The translations under genes were made by a program, and so were the position numbers. 64,000 bases of DNA from the NCBI RefSeq assembly GCF_038396755.1, contig NZ_CP149822.1, positions 2,852,001-2,916,000 of the forward strand, in the 5' to 3' direction. The stretch is from Chitinophaga pollutisoli (GTDB taxonomy: Bacteria > Bacteroidota > Bacteroidia > Chitinophagales > Chitinophagaceae). The notes beneath the pieces are model-generated. The model did no database searches, was not told where the DNA came from, and was given only the letters and a program-made list of their open reading frames with translations. Of this stretch, positions 16,815 to 24,717 are shown one piece after another (positions within the stretch are counted from its first letter, which is position 1; each line of letters starts with the position of its first letter).

Positions 16815-17423
16815 TTATTTTAAACCGTTGAAGAAAATAGTTAACATCTTTCTCTCCCGGTTCATGAACTCTTTTATATTGTTGGCGTCTTGAAGGTCAA
16901 AATCCGCGGTCTGCCATTTGCACCAGTTGATCCAGAATCCAAACATCACTTGCACCAGCAGGTCGGCCGTTACGGCAGGATCATGTTGTTCCGATAATTC
17001 TCCCAGCCCGATTCCTTTTTTCAGCCAGGAAGAAATAAACCGGATTTCGGACTGATGGACCATCTCGCCGATTTGCCGCATGAGGCTGCTCGGTTTGTCG
17101 CTCACCCACATGTTGGTGCCGAACAGGAGATGATATTCCAATAACATCCATTCTTTTACCGACAGGTACCGGTCCATTACTTCCTGCATGGAGCCGGCCG
17201 TTTCCAGGAAAGTGCTGATGTCGATGAAGCAACCGTTCACGATCCGCTCCACCACCGCTACATAAATCCTGTCCTTATCGGAAAAGTAGTAGTACAAAGA
17301 TCCTTTGCTGATCTCCAAGTCTTTCGCGATTTCGTCCATAGTCGTTTTGGCCAGGCCAAAGCGTTTGAACCGCTTCAGCGCCGCCTCCAGTATCGCTTCC
17401 CTCTTTTGATCCTGTTCGGCCAT
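16815..17423 (-). CDS. TetR/AcrR-family transcriptional regulator
   Basis: A 202-residue regulator. Residues 8-55 form the TetR helix-turn-helix (REAILEAALKRFKRFGLAKTTMDEIAKDL, then ISKGSLYYYFSDKD). The C-terminal ligand domain has no recognised class. The start MAEQDQKR at 17423 is chosen; five more residues are possible from 17438. An inverted repeat just upstream is a likely self-operator. No efflux genes are adjacent, so its target is elsewhere or is itself. Confidence 0.9.
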   Translation of the reverse strand: MAEQDQKREAILEAALKRFKRFGLAKTTMDEIAKDLEISKGSLYYYFSDKDRIYVAVVERIVNGCFIDISTFLETAGSMQEVMDRYLSVKEWMLLEYHLLFGTNMWVSDKPSSLMRQIGEMVHQSEIRFISSWLKKGIGLGELSEQHDPAVTADLLVQVMFGFWINWCKWQTADFDLQDANNIKEFMNRERKMLTIFFNGLK

Positions 17424-17452
17424 TTGGTGACTATGCAAAATCGCGTTTGACT

Positions 17453-17473
17453 ATTTGACTTTGCGGGTCAAAT
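17453..17473. promoter_or_regulatory. Likely TetR operator
   Basis: Inverted repeat ATTTGAC (17453-17459), 7-bp spacer, GTCAAAT (17467-17473), 30 bp upstream of the TetR start. A third TTTGAC half-site lies at 17446-17451. Autorepression is typical of the family. Confidence 0.5.
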
Positions 17474-17665
17474 GTAGGAACTTTTTAGAACCTGCAAAAA
17501 AAATTTATACCTGATTTAGTAAGAACTATAAAAAATACAATATGTAATCCAATTGCACCGCAAACATAAAGAAATATTTAATATTCCACATATGTATCAT
17601 GAAAGATTTTGTTAAAACAGCGGTAACAGGCAATTTGAAGCGTGGGGCGAAGGGTAAAAGGGTTA

Positions 17666-17697
17666 AAAAGGAGGCCGCCTGATCATTCGCGGCCTCC
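17666..17697 (-). terminator. Terminator of the deoxyhypusine-synthase-like gene
   Basis: GGAGGCCGC (17670-17678) pairs with GCGGCCTCC (17689-17697), followed on the minus strand by a T-run (complement of 17665-17669). Confidence 0.8.
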
Positions 17698-17712
17698 GTA
17701 AAAAATATATGC

Positions 17713-18687
17713 TTACCAGCCGAGCAGGTAGGCGAAGATGAGCGGTGCCACGATGGTAGCATCCGACTCAACGATGAATTTCGGTGTATTGATATCCAGC
17801 TTGCCCCAGGTGATTTTCTCGTTGGGAACAGCGCCGGAATAGGAACCGTAAGAAGTGGTGGAATCGGAAATCTGGCAGAAGTAGCTCCAGAACGGAACGT
17901 CGGTCCACTCGAGATCCTGGTACATCATGGGCACCACGCAGATGGGGAAGTCACCCGCGATGCCGCCGCCGATCTGGAAGAAGCCAACGCCTTTGCCGGC
18001 GGAGTTGTTGCGGTACCATTCGCTGAGCCACACCATGTATTCAATACCACTCTTCATGGTGGAGGCTTTCAGCTCACCCTTGATCACGTAGGAAGCGAAG
18101 ATGTTGCCCATGGTGCTGTCTTCCCAACCCGGAACGATGATGGGAATATTCTTTTCGGCCGCGGCGAGCATCCAGCTGTTTTTCGGATCGATCTCGTAGT
18201 GCTCTTTCATCACGCCGCTCAACAGCAGCTTGTACATGTATTCGTGCGGGAAATAGCGCTCACCGGCGGCTTCCGCGTCTTTCCAGATTTTATGGATGTG
18301 TTGTTGGATGCGGCGGAAAGCTTCTTCTTCCGGGATACAGGTATCCGTTACCCGGTTGAAGCCCTGCTCCAGCAGGTCCCATTCTTCCTGGGGGCTGAGG
18401 TCGCGGTAGTTCGGAACGCGCTTGTAGTGCGTATGGGCCACGAGGTTCATGATATCTTCCTCGAGGTTGGCGCCCGTACAGGAAATGATATCGACCTTTC
18501 CGGCACGGATCATTTCCGCGAACGAAATCCCCAGTTCAGCCGTGCTCATCGCACCCGCCAGGGTTACCATCATCTTGCCGCCTTCCAGCAAATGCGTCTC
18601 ATATCCTTTCGCTGCATCTACCAGTGCCGCCGCATTGAAGTGGCGGTAATGATGCTGGATAAATTGTGAAACAGGTCCTTTAGTCAT
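17713..18687 (-). CDS. Deoxyhypusine synthase-like protein
   Basis: A 324-residue NAD-dependent aminobutyl-transfer enzyme of the DHS family. In eukaryotes DHS moves an aminobutyl group from spermidine to eIF5A through a catalytic Lys. Here that Lys is kept: K296 in ITWGKLDINTPKF, as is the sequence VESDATIVAPL after it. Other blocks are MVTLAGAMSTAELG and VGFFQIGGGIAGDFP. Bacteria lack eIF5A, and some bacterial homologues make homospermidine from polyamines, which is the likeliest role. The start MTKGPVSQF at 18687 is used; the promoter -7 element lies 34 bases upstream. Confidence 0.9.
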   Translation of the reverse strand: MTKGPVSQFIQHHYRHFNAAALVDAAKGYETHLLEGGKMMVTLAGAMSTAELGISFAEMIRAGKVDIISCTGANLEEDIMNLVAHTHYKRVPNYRDLSPQEEWDLLEQGFNRVTDTCIPEEEAFRRIQQHIHKIWKDAEAAGERYFPHEYMYKLLLSGVMKEHYEIDPKNSWMLAAAEKNIPIIVPGWEDSTMGNIFASYVIKGELKASTMKSGIEYMVWLSEWYRNNSAGKGVGFFQIGGGIAGDFPICVVPMMYQDLEWTDVPFWSYFCQISDSTTSYGSYSGAVPNEKITWGKLDINTPKFIVESDATIVAPLIFAYLLGW

Positions 18688-18720
18688 TACAGTACATGTT
18701 TTACTTGTGTGTACAAGCCG

Positions 18721-18728
18721 CAAAGGTA
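18721..18728 (-). promoter_or_regulatory. Promoter -7 element of the DHS-like gene
   Basis: CAAAGGTA on plus reads TACCTTTG on minus, an exact TAnnTTTG match upstream of the start at 18687. Confidence 0.5.
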
Positions 18729-18770
18729 CAATTTTCAATGGGCAAAAGGCCCATCGAAACCAGCATGCAT

Positions 18771-18800
18771 AAAAAAACCGTCCCGGCGAATCCAGGACGG
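18771..18800 (-). terminator. Terminator of the PepSY-like gene
   Basis: CCGTCC (18778-18783) and GG pair with CC and GGACGG (18795-18800) with one mismatch; a seven-T run follows on the minus strand (complement of 18771-18777). Confidence 0.8.
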
Positions 18801-18831
18801 CATACTGACTGAAACTAAAACTAAAACGCGG

Positions 18832-19275
18832 TTATGCTTTTTGCAATTTCTTCAGGCGGGTGATGTTCCCGTTGGATTCGGCCTTGAGCACGGTCCAGTG
18901 GGTCTCGCTTTCCAGGGTTACAACGTAAGTGGTGAGGCCGTCGGCTTCATACTCTACGATGTTGTTGATCTTCTGGTCAGGGTACTTCTTCATCAGGCGG
19001 GTAATCACATTCAGGGGCAGTTCGGCATCGTCGATATAACGGCTGGTGGCCAGCAGCACGCCTTCCCTGTCATAATGCGCCGTCACTTTCCGGGCGTTCA
19101 GGGTGAATTTGGCCACGTACTTGTCGGTAGTAGTATACCACGATACGTCTTTCGCTTTGGCGAATTCTTCCTTAAATGCGTCCAGCACTTTTTTGTTGTT
19201 AATGGTTTCGTCGAGAGCGAATGCGCTGGTGACGAATGCGGTTACCAGGGTCAGAATGGCGATCATCTTTTTCAT
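18832..19275 (-). CDS. Small exported PepSY-like protein
   Basis: A 147-residue exported protein (signal MKKMIAILTLVTAFVTSAFA). The body contains VLDAFKEEFAKAKDVSW, YVAKFTLNARKVTAHYDREG and ITRLMKKYPDQKI, the two-strand-one-helix pattern of PepSY-like periplasmic proteins found in many Bacteroidota. No catalytic motif. It is a single gene with its own terminator. Role unknown; inhibition of a peptidase is a guess from the family name only. Confidence 0.7.
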   Translation of the reverse strand: MKKMIAILTLVTAFVTSAFALDETINNKKVLDAFKEEFAKAKDVSWYTTTDKYVAKFTLNARKVTAHYDREGVLLATSRYIDDAELPLNVITRLMKKYPDQKINNIVEYEADGLTTYVVTLESETHWTVLKAESNGNITRLKKLQKA

Positions 19276-19695
19276 GGCGGAAAAATTTTAATCAGGTTTT
19301 TTAATTTGTTTTAGAATGCGGTGTGTGATTTGATGATGTAAAATTAGTCCGCCGGTAAACGGTTGACAAGGGAATAGTTATGATTGGCACGCCAGTATGA
19401 AGCTAATGTTATGCATGTTATAACGTATACGTAAAACGCATTATCCCCGCAGTACGGAACCCGCGCCGGATGCGGGGTTGAGCGAAAAGAAGAAATGTTG
19501 CACGCGGCCGGGTTAAGACTTTGTTAAAGTGATCCGGCGGTGACGTGCGGTAGGCGCTGGAAAAGCATTTCCGAAAACGGACAACATGTACCGGAAGCGG
19601 ACGGGTCGGGGAATAATACCTATCTTAGGGAACGCGGAAACGCCCGGTTGTCGTGCTTTTGCCGTTCATCGCCGGGAATCGCCGCCTGTCTGACT
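19276..19695. other. Gene-free stretch
   Basis: About 420 bp upstream of acpH and of the PepSY-like gene. I see no gene, RNA or clear promoter. There is one modest inverted repeat, CCCCGCA (19445-19451) with TGCGGGG (19471-19477). A long in-frame extension of acpH from 19540 has no family similarity that I recognise. Confidence 0.5.
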
Positions 19696-20286
19696 ATGAA
19701 TTATCTCGCGCACGCATATTTATCTTTTCATGATCCGGATGTAACTGCCGGGCAGCTGATCGCCGATTTCGTTAAAGGGAAAAAAGTGGATGATTACCCC
19801 GCCCCCCTCCGCAAAGGGATCCTCCTCCACCGGGCGCTCGACGCATATACCGATCAGCATCCCGCCTCCAAAACCGCCCGCGACATCTTCCGCCCCAGCT
19901 CCGGGCTTTACGGCGGCGTGTTCCTCGACGTGGTCTACGACCACTTCCTGGCCAACGACCCCGCCCGCTTCACCCGCCCGGCGCTCGAACGCTTCGCGCA
20001 GGAAGTCTACGCCGCGGTAGACGAACGGCTGCCCCTCCTCCCGGCCGCGTTCCGGCAGATGTTCGCTTTCATGCAAAGCCAGAACTGGCTTTACCATTAT
20101 CATGAGCGCGACGCCATCTTGCGCAGCTTCGGCGGCATCGTGCGCCGGTCCAAATATTTCCAGCAGCCAGCCACCGTCCCTTACAGCGTTTTTACGGCCC
20201 GGTACACGGATTTCCGGGACTGCTACAACGCCTTCATCCGCGACGCCGAAAACTTTATGAAAACTCTGACAAAGGAGCTTTCCTAG
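19696..20286 (+). CDS. acpH: Acyl carrier protein phosphodiesterase
   Basis: Removes the 4'-phosphopantetheine arm from acyl carrier protein. The 196-residue protein starts with the family signature MNYLAHAYLSF and continues with GQLIADFVKGKKVDDYP, ILLHRALDAYTDQHP (metal-binding His and Asp of the HD-like fold) and FLDVVYDHFLAND. The start at 19696 coincides with the first conserved residue, so the longer frame from 19540 is rejected. Single gene. Confidence 0.9.
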   Translation: MNYLAHAYLSFHDPDVTAGQLIADFVKGKKVDDYPAPLRKGILLHRALDAYTDQHPASKTARDIFRPSSGLYGGVFLDVVYDHFLANDPARFTRPALERFAQEVYAAVDERLPLLPAAFRQMFAFMQSQNWLYHYHERDAILRSFGGIVRRSKYFQQPATVPYSVFTARYTDFRDCYNAFIRDAENFMKTLTKELS

Positions 20287-20302
20287 ATTTCTGAAAAACA
20301 CG

Positions 20303-20310
20303 TAGGTTTG
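20303..20310 (+). promoter_or_regulatory. Promoter -7 element of the DUF2911 gene
   Basis: TAGGTTTG, an exact TAnnTTTG match, 32 bases before the ATG at 20343. Confidence 0.45.
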
Positions 20311-20342
20311 GGTCCGATTTCAAACACATCATCCAACGAATT

Positions 20343-20963
20343 ATGAATACGCTCAAATCACTCATCGTTATAGCCGGCCTGGCCGTGTGCAGCCTCGCCT
20401 CTTTTGCGCAGGACAAGAAAATGCCGCCCGTAGACCCCAGTCCCATGGACATGGCCTACTACCCCGTCATGTTCCCTTACGTGTGCAAGGTGAAAGGCGA
20501 GCCCGGCGCCCTCGTGGCCAGGGCCATCTTCAGCCGCCCGCAGAAAAAAGGCCGCCCCATCTTCGGCAACCTTGTGGAATACGGCAAGATCTGGCGCCTG
20601 GGCGCGAACGAAGCCACCGAGCTGGAGTTCTTCCGGCCCGTGACCGTAGGCGGTAAAACCATCCCGAAAGGCCGCTATACCCTCTACGCCATCCCCAGCG
20701 AAACCAAATGGACGGTGATCCTCAACAAACAAACCGACATTTGGGGCGCTTATAAATACGAGCCCCAGCTCGACGTGGTGCGTACCGAAGTGCCCGTGAA
20801 CGCCGCTCCGGAAGAAATAGAAGCCTTCAGCATGGTATTCGAAAAAGCCGCCGGCGGGGCGAACCTGCTCATGGGCTGGGACAAAACCCAGGTAGCGCTG
20901 CCCATCCGCTGGGCCGACAGCAAGGCTGTAGCTTCCGCGGGATCGAAATCCAAAGCGAAATAA
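20343..20963 (+). CDS. Secreted DUF2911 protein
   Basis: A 206-residue secreted protein (signal MNTLKSLIVIAGLAVCSLASFAQ) with the DUF2911 domain: IFSRPQKKGRPIFGNLVEYG followed by KIWRLGANEATELEF, GKTIPKGRYTLYAIP and WTVILNKQTDIWG. The domain is a beta-sandwich widespread in Bacteroidota with no known activity. A Lys/Ser-rich C-terminal tail follows. A strong terminator closes the gene. Confidence 0.85.
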   Translation: MNTLKSLIVIAGLAVCSLASFAQDKKMPPVDPSPMDMAYYPVMFPYVCKVKGEPGALVARAIFSRPQKKGRPIFGNLVEYGKIWRLGANEATELEFFRPVTVGGKTIPKGRYTLYAIPSETKWTVILNKQTDIWGAYKYEPQLDVVRTEVPVNAAPEEIEAFSMVFEKAAGGANLLMGWDKTQVALPIRWADSKAVASAGSKSKAK

Positions 20964-20987
20964 CCCTCCGGGAATCAACGATATGCG

Positions 20988-21017
20988 AAAAGGCAGCGGA
21001 TCCGCTGCCTTTTTTTT
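20988..21017 (+). terminator. Terminator of the DUF2911 gene
   Basis: Perfect 26-bp palindrome, 20988-21013 (arms AAAAGGCAGCGGA and its complement), running into eight T. Confidence 0.85.
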
Positions 21018-21044
21018 ATGATTACAGTTTGAAACATGGGGCAA

Positions 21045-21104
21045 AAGAAAAAAGCGGTAAGAATACCGCCTTCAGAAATTTTTAACCATATCCTATGAAA
21101 AACC
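21045..21104 (-). ncRNA. Multicopy sRNA-like unit, copy A
   Basis: Predicted minus-strand RNA of about 60 nt. It starts near 21104 with the complement of the shared core ACCATATCCTATGAAAAACC (21085-21104). It ends in the hairpin GCGGTA/TACCGC (21064-21069 and 21054-21059 on plus, loop TTCT on the RNA strand) and a long T-run (complement of 21044-21053). The -7 element TAATTTTG (21110-21117) and a direct-repeat pair sit upstream. Three further copies lie at 36.0-37.0 kb. No ORF is conserved among copies. Confidence 0.6.
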
Positions 21105-21109
21105 TGAGT

Positions 21110-21177
21110 CAAAATTAGAGGAATAACCCATACTTTCCGGGGCATTCTGGTGAACGTTGTTTTTTTTCTCGTAACCG
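21110..21177 (-). promoter_or_regulatory. sRNA copy A promoter with 21-bp direct repeats
   Basis: The -7 element TAATTTTG (complement of 21110-21117) lies 32 bp from the proximal repeat (plus-strand GGTGAACG 21149-21156); the distal repeat (CGTAACCG) begins at 21170, exactly 21 bp further. The same layout occurs at the other three copies. The spacing fits a LytTR-type activator. Confidence 0.5.
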
Positions 21178-21321
21178 GCGGAAATGGGCGGGCTACTGCC
21201 GATAAGTGTGGTTGAAACCCCCAAATCCCCACTGCGAAGCGATTTCAGGGGCAACGGCATAGCACATACGTGTCATTTGCCCCTAATATTTCGGGCCAGG
21301 CCGCCGGGCGGGATAATTCGT

Positions 21322-21329
21322 TAACTTTG
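21322..21329 (+). promoter_or_regulatory. Promoter -7 element of the PLP enzyme gene
   Basis: TAACTTTG, an exact TAnnTTTG match, 25 bases before the ATG at 21355. Confidence 0.5.
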
Positions 21330-21354
21330 GAATTCCCATAAAATCTAGCAATCC

Positions 21355-22494
21355 ATGAAGTTAGGTACCAAGCTGATCCATGCGGGCGTAGAACCGGACC
21401 CTTCCACCGGGGCCATCATGACGCCGATATTCCAGACCTCCACCTACGTACAGGCCGCTCCGGGCGACCATAAAGGCTACGAATACGCCCGGACGCAGAA
21501 CCCTACGCGCCACGCGCTGCAGAACGCCCTGGCCGCCATTGAGAACGGAAAACACGGCATCTGCTTCGGCAGCGGCCTCGCGGCTACTGACGCTATTATA
21601 AAACTGCTGTCGCCCGGCGATGAAGTAGTGGCTTCCAGCGACTTATACGGCGGTACCTTCCGGATATTCACTAAAGTTTTCGCCAAATATGGTATCAAAT
21701 TCCATTTCGCCGACCTGCAGGACGCGTCCCGGCTCCGCGGCCACCTCAATGCGGCCACGAAGCTCATCTGGCTGGAAACGCCCACCAATCCCATGCTCAA
21801 TATCATTGATATCGCGGCCTGCTCGGCCATTGCGAAGGAAAAGGGCATCCTGCTGGCGGTCGACAATACCTTTGCCTCGCCTTATCTGCAGAACCCGCTG
21901 GACCTGGGTGCCGATATCGTCGTGCATTCCGCCACCAAATACCTCGGCGGGCACAGCGATGTGGTGCATGGCGCCGTGATCGTGAAAGACGAGGCGCTGG
22001 CCCAGCAACTGGCCTTTATCCAGAACAGCTGCGGCGCCGTTCCCGGGCCGCAGGATTGCTTCCTGGTGCTTCGGGGTATCAAAACCCTGCACGTACGCAT
22101 GCAGCGCCATTGCGAAAACGGCGAGGCCGTGGCCCGCTTCCTCCGCGATCATCCCAAAGTGGAAAAAGTATATTGGTGCGGATTTGAAGACCATCCCAAC
22201 CACGATATCGCCAAAAAGCAGATGCGCGGTTTCGGCGGCATGATCTCTTTTACCTTGAAAGACGACAGTATGGACGCAGCCCTGAAGGTCCTCAGCGGTA
22301 CGCATCTCTTTTCCCTGGCGGAATCCCTGGGCGGCGTGGAAAGCCTCATCGGCCATCCGGCGTCGATGACACATGCCTCCATTCCCCGCGAAGAAAGGCT
22401 GAAAAACGGGCTGACGGACTCCCTGATCCGGTTGAGTGTAGGTATTGAAGATGTGTCGGATCTGATCGAAGACCTGAAAAAAGCCATCGGCTGA
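21355..22494 (+). CDS. Cystathionine gamma-synthase/gamma-lyase family PLP enzyme
   Basis: A 379-residue enzyme of the Cys/Met metabolism PLP family. It shows GYEYARTQNPTRHALQNALA (about 41-60), the phosphate-binding FGSGLAATDA, SSDLYGGTF, the Asp-containing AVDNTFASPYLQNPL, and the PLP Lys195 in HSATKYLGGHSD. C-terminal SLGGVESLIGHPASMTHA is typical of MetB and cystathionine gamma-lyase. The two activities cannot be separated by eye. The transcript leader is short, so no riboswitch is likely. Confidence 0.9.
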   Translation: MKLGTKLIHAGVEPDPSTGAIMTPIFQTSTYVQAAPGDHKGYEYARTQNPTRHALQNALAAIENGKHGICFGSGLAATDAIIKLLSPGDEVVASSDLYGGTFRIFTKVFAKYGIKFHFADLQDASRLRGHLNAATKLIWLETPTNPMLNIIDIAACSAIAKEKGILLAVDNTFASPYLQNPLDLGADIVVHSATKYLGGHSDVVHGAVIVKDEALAQQLAFIQNSCGAVPGPQDCFLVLRGIKTLHVRMQRHCENGEAVARFLRDHPKVEKVYWCGFEDHPNHDIAKKQMRGFGGMISFTLKDDSMDAALKVLSGTHLFSLAESLGGVESLIGHPASMTHASIPREERLKNGLTDSLIRLSVGIEDVSDLIEDLKKAIG

Positions 22495-22587
22495 TTGGAT
22501 TCTTCCATCAATCTGCTTACTTTTAGCACATTACACCTACATGCCTTCCGTTCTTGCAAGAGGCCGGGGGCATTTTTTCCATATGCT

Positions 22588-23370
22588 ATGACCACTATGA
22601 AGTTCCAGCAACTGAAAGAATTTTTGGATGCCAAGGCGGAGCACTACGACCAGCCGGCTTTCATCGCAGGCGACCCGATCAGCGTTCCGCACCGGTTTAC
22701 GAAGCTCCAGGACATTGAGATCGCCGGCCTTTTCGCCGCCATCCTGGCCTGGGGGAACCGTACCACCATCATCAACAAGTGCACCGAGCTAATGGCGCTC
22801 TTCGACAACGCGCCCTATGATTTCGTCGTGAACCACGACCCGCGAGACCGGATGAAGCTCATGAACTTCAGGCACCGGACCTTCAACGGGCTGGACCTCC
22901 TCTATTTCGTGGAGTTCCTCCAGCACTATTATTCCAACATGACGTCCCTGGAATTCGCCTTCAGCGGATACCTCCAGCCGGAAGACGTTAACGTGGAAAA
23001 CGCGCTCATCGGGTTCCAGAAAATGGTTTTTGCCATGGAACACCCCGACCGCACCCGCAAGCACATATCCACACCCGTGCGCAACAGCGCCTGCAAAAGG
23101 CTCAATATGTACCTGCGGTGGATGGTAAGGCCCGATAAAAATGGCGTGGATTTTGGACTATGGAGGCAAATTGCGCCCGCGCAGCTCGTTTGCCCGGTCG
23201 ATATACACGTCAGCCGCGTGGCCGCCAGGCTCGGCCTTATCCAGAGCGCAGACGCCAACTGGAAAACCGCCGTCGAGCTCACCAGCCAGCTGCGACTGAT
23301 GGATCCCGCCGATCCCGTGAAATACGATTTTGCGCTTTTCGGGCTGGGGGTCATCGAGAAATACGTTTGA
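22588..23370 (+). CDS. DUF2400 (TIGR02757) family protein
   Basis: A 260-residue cytoplasmic protein of the DUF2400 family, found across Bacteroidota and other bacteria, without an experimentally defined role. Recognisable blocks: KLQDIEIAGLFAAILAWGNR (about 38-57), MNFRHRTFNGLDLLYF, RKHISTPVRNSACKRLNMYLRWM and CPVDIHVSRVAARLGL near 200. The helix-rich end resembles the HhH-GPD glycosylase fold. The start MTTMKFQQL at 22588 is preferred; the in-frame extension to 22495 is not conserved-looking. The next gene begins 14 nt later. Confidence 0.85.
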   Translation: MTTMKFQQLKEFLDAKAEHYDQPAFIAGDPISVPHRFTKLQDIEIAGLFAAILAWGNRTTIINKCTELMALFDNAPYDFVVNHDPRDRMKLMNFRHRTFNGLDLLYFVEFLQHYYSNMTSLEFAFSGYLQPEDVNVENALIGFQKMVFAMEHPDRTRKHISTPVRNSACKRLNMYLRWMVRPDKNGVDFGLWRQIAPAQLVCPVDIHVSRVAARLGLIQSADANWKTAVELTSQLRLMDPADPVKYDFALFGLGVIEKYV

Positions 23371-23384
23371 TCAAATATGAGATA

Positions 23385-24322
23385 ATGAAGAAAATCACCG
23401 GACTGGTAGCGATGTGCTGCCTCGCTTTATCCCTCTCCGCGCAGGACTATGTGGAGCTGAATTACAATCTGAAGACTGGAAGTGAATTTACCCTGAGCCA
23501 GGAAAGCCGCAGCGAAACCTACATGACGGTGCAGGAAGTGGTGCAACGGACAACCCGCGATTACAATAACAAAATGTCCATCAAAGTTACCGATGCCGCC
23601 CCCGGAAGATTCACCATGCAGTGGTCCTATACCGACATCAAATTCAACTTCAACGCCAAAAACCAGAATATTTACGTAGACGCCAAAACCGACCACCCGG
23701 ACGAGCCCCTGCAAGGCGCGCTCAAGCTCATGCTCAACCAGCCCTTTTCCGTTGAAATACAGGGCACGGGCAATATCACCAAGGTGGAAGGGCTCGACCA
23801 GCTCATGGAAAAAGCCTCCGAAGCTTTCGCCAAGCTGAAATCCGACGAGCGCGACGCGTATAAGAAACTCCTGAAAGACCAGTTCGGTACCGACGCATTC
23901 CGCGGATGGCTGGAGCAACTCCTCATCATTTACCCTGTGCATGGCATCAAGAACGGCACCCAGTGGGAAGAAAGCGTTCCGCTGCGCGGGGGCTCAAAGG
24001 CCGGGTAGACCTCTACTGGAACCTCCAGCACTGGGACGGCCAAACGGCCAAGGTCAACGCCGAAGGCAATATCAAGACCGACAGGGTTGAAACCTTCACG
24101 ATTGAAGATGGTATCCAGGCCACGGCCGCCATCGAAGGCAAGCTCATCACCAATTATCTCATCCTCCGCGAAAGTGGTTTTCCCAGCATCGCCGTGCAGA
24201 ACACGGAAATGAACGGTAAATACGTATACCTCGCCAACCGTAAAAAGCAACTGAAAAAGGATCTGACGGTACCGGTAAAAATCGTGACCAACGCTTCCTA
24301 CAAAATCAAGCAGGTAAAGTAA
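23385..24322 (+). pseudogene. Secreted DUF6263-like protein, interrupted by a frameshift
   Basis: One gene read in two frames. The first part (23385-24008) starts with signal MKKITGLVAMCCLALSLSA and runs 207 residues to a premature TAG at 24006-24008. The second part continues one frame earlier as LKGRVDLYWNLQHWDG and ends at 24322. Adding one G to the five-G run at 23988-23992 joins them into one 312-residue protein (RGGLKGRVDLYW). This is either a real single-base deletion or a homopolymer sequencing error. The domain resembles exported DUF6263 proteins (YVELNYNLKTGSEFTLSQES). The TAA overlaps the next ATG. Confidence 0.75.
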
Positions 24323-24657
24323 TGGAAAGCCGCCACCTGGAAGAAACCGGTACCTGGCTGCAGGAAAACGCGGGCATCCGCCTCCCGTCGCACTTCTCAC
24401 TGGAAGACCTGGAGAAAACGCTGGCGGAACAAATTGAAATGCTCGTAGAAAGAAATTTCCAGCAGTTCGTTTTGCTCCTCTACCAGGTGGACGTTTCGGA
24501 AAAGAAAGTAAAGGAAATCCTCGCCGGGCAAAACTACCCGGACGTGTACCGCTCCATCGCCCGGCTGATCATCGAAAGACAAACGGAAAAAATCATCTCC
24601 CGTGAAAAGTACCGCCAGCCGCCTGAAGACCTCGCCGGCGACGCGGATAAATGGTAA
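24322..24657 (+). CDS. Conserved small hypothetical protein
   Basis: A 111-residue, charged, probably helical protein with no signal peptide. It contains LEETGTWLQENAGIRLP, FQQFVLLLYQVDVSEKKVKEIL and VYRSIARLIIERQTEKI. Its ATG overlaps the stop of the previous gene (TAATG), so it is translationally coupled to the interrupted DUF6263-like gene; this argues that the upstream gene is really expressed to its end. I do not recognise the family. Confidence 0.7.
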   Translation: MESRHLEETGTWLQENAGIRLPSHFSLEDLEKTLAEQIEMLVERNFQQFVLLLYQVDVSEKKVKEILAGQNYPDVYRSIARLIIERQTEKIISREKYRQPPEDLAGDADKW

Positions 24658-24667
24658 AACATATAAC

Positions 24668-24700
24668 AAAAGGGCCGCCAGTAAATCTGGCGGCCCTTTT
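24668..24700. terminator. Bidirectional terminator
   Basis: AAAAGGGCCGCCAG (24668-24681) pairs with CTGGCGGCCCTTTT (24687-24700), 14 perfect pairs around TAAAT. It serves the plus operon and the convergent hydroxylase gene. Confidence 0.85.
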
Positions 24701-24717
24701 GTTATGGATCGTCTTTT

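Noticed and set aside
21040..21180. Insertion sequence remnants or CRISPR repeats for the dispersed core
   Set aside because: The copies have promoter and terminator parts in a fixed order but no terminal inverted repeats, target duplications, transposase pieces or spacers.
21160..21354. SAM-type riboswitch in front of the cystathionine enzyme gene
   Set aside because: The predicted transcription start leaves a leader of under 25 nt, too short for a riboswitch.
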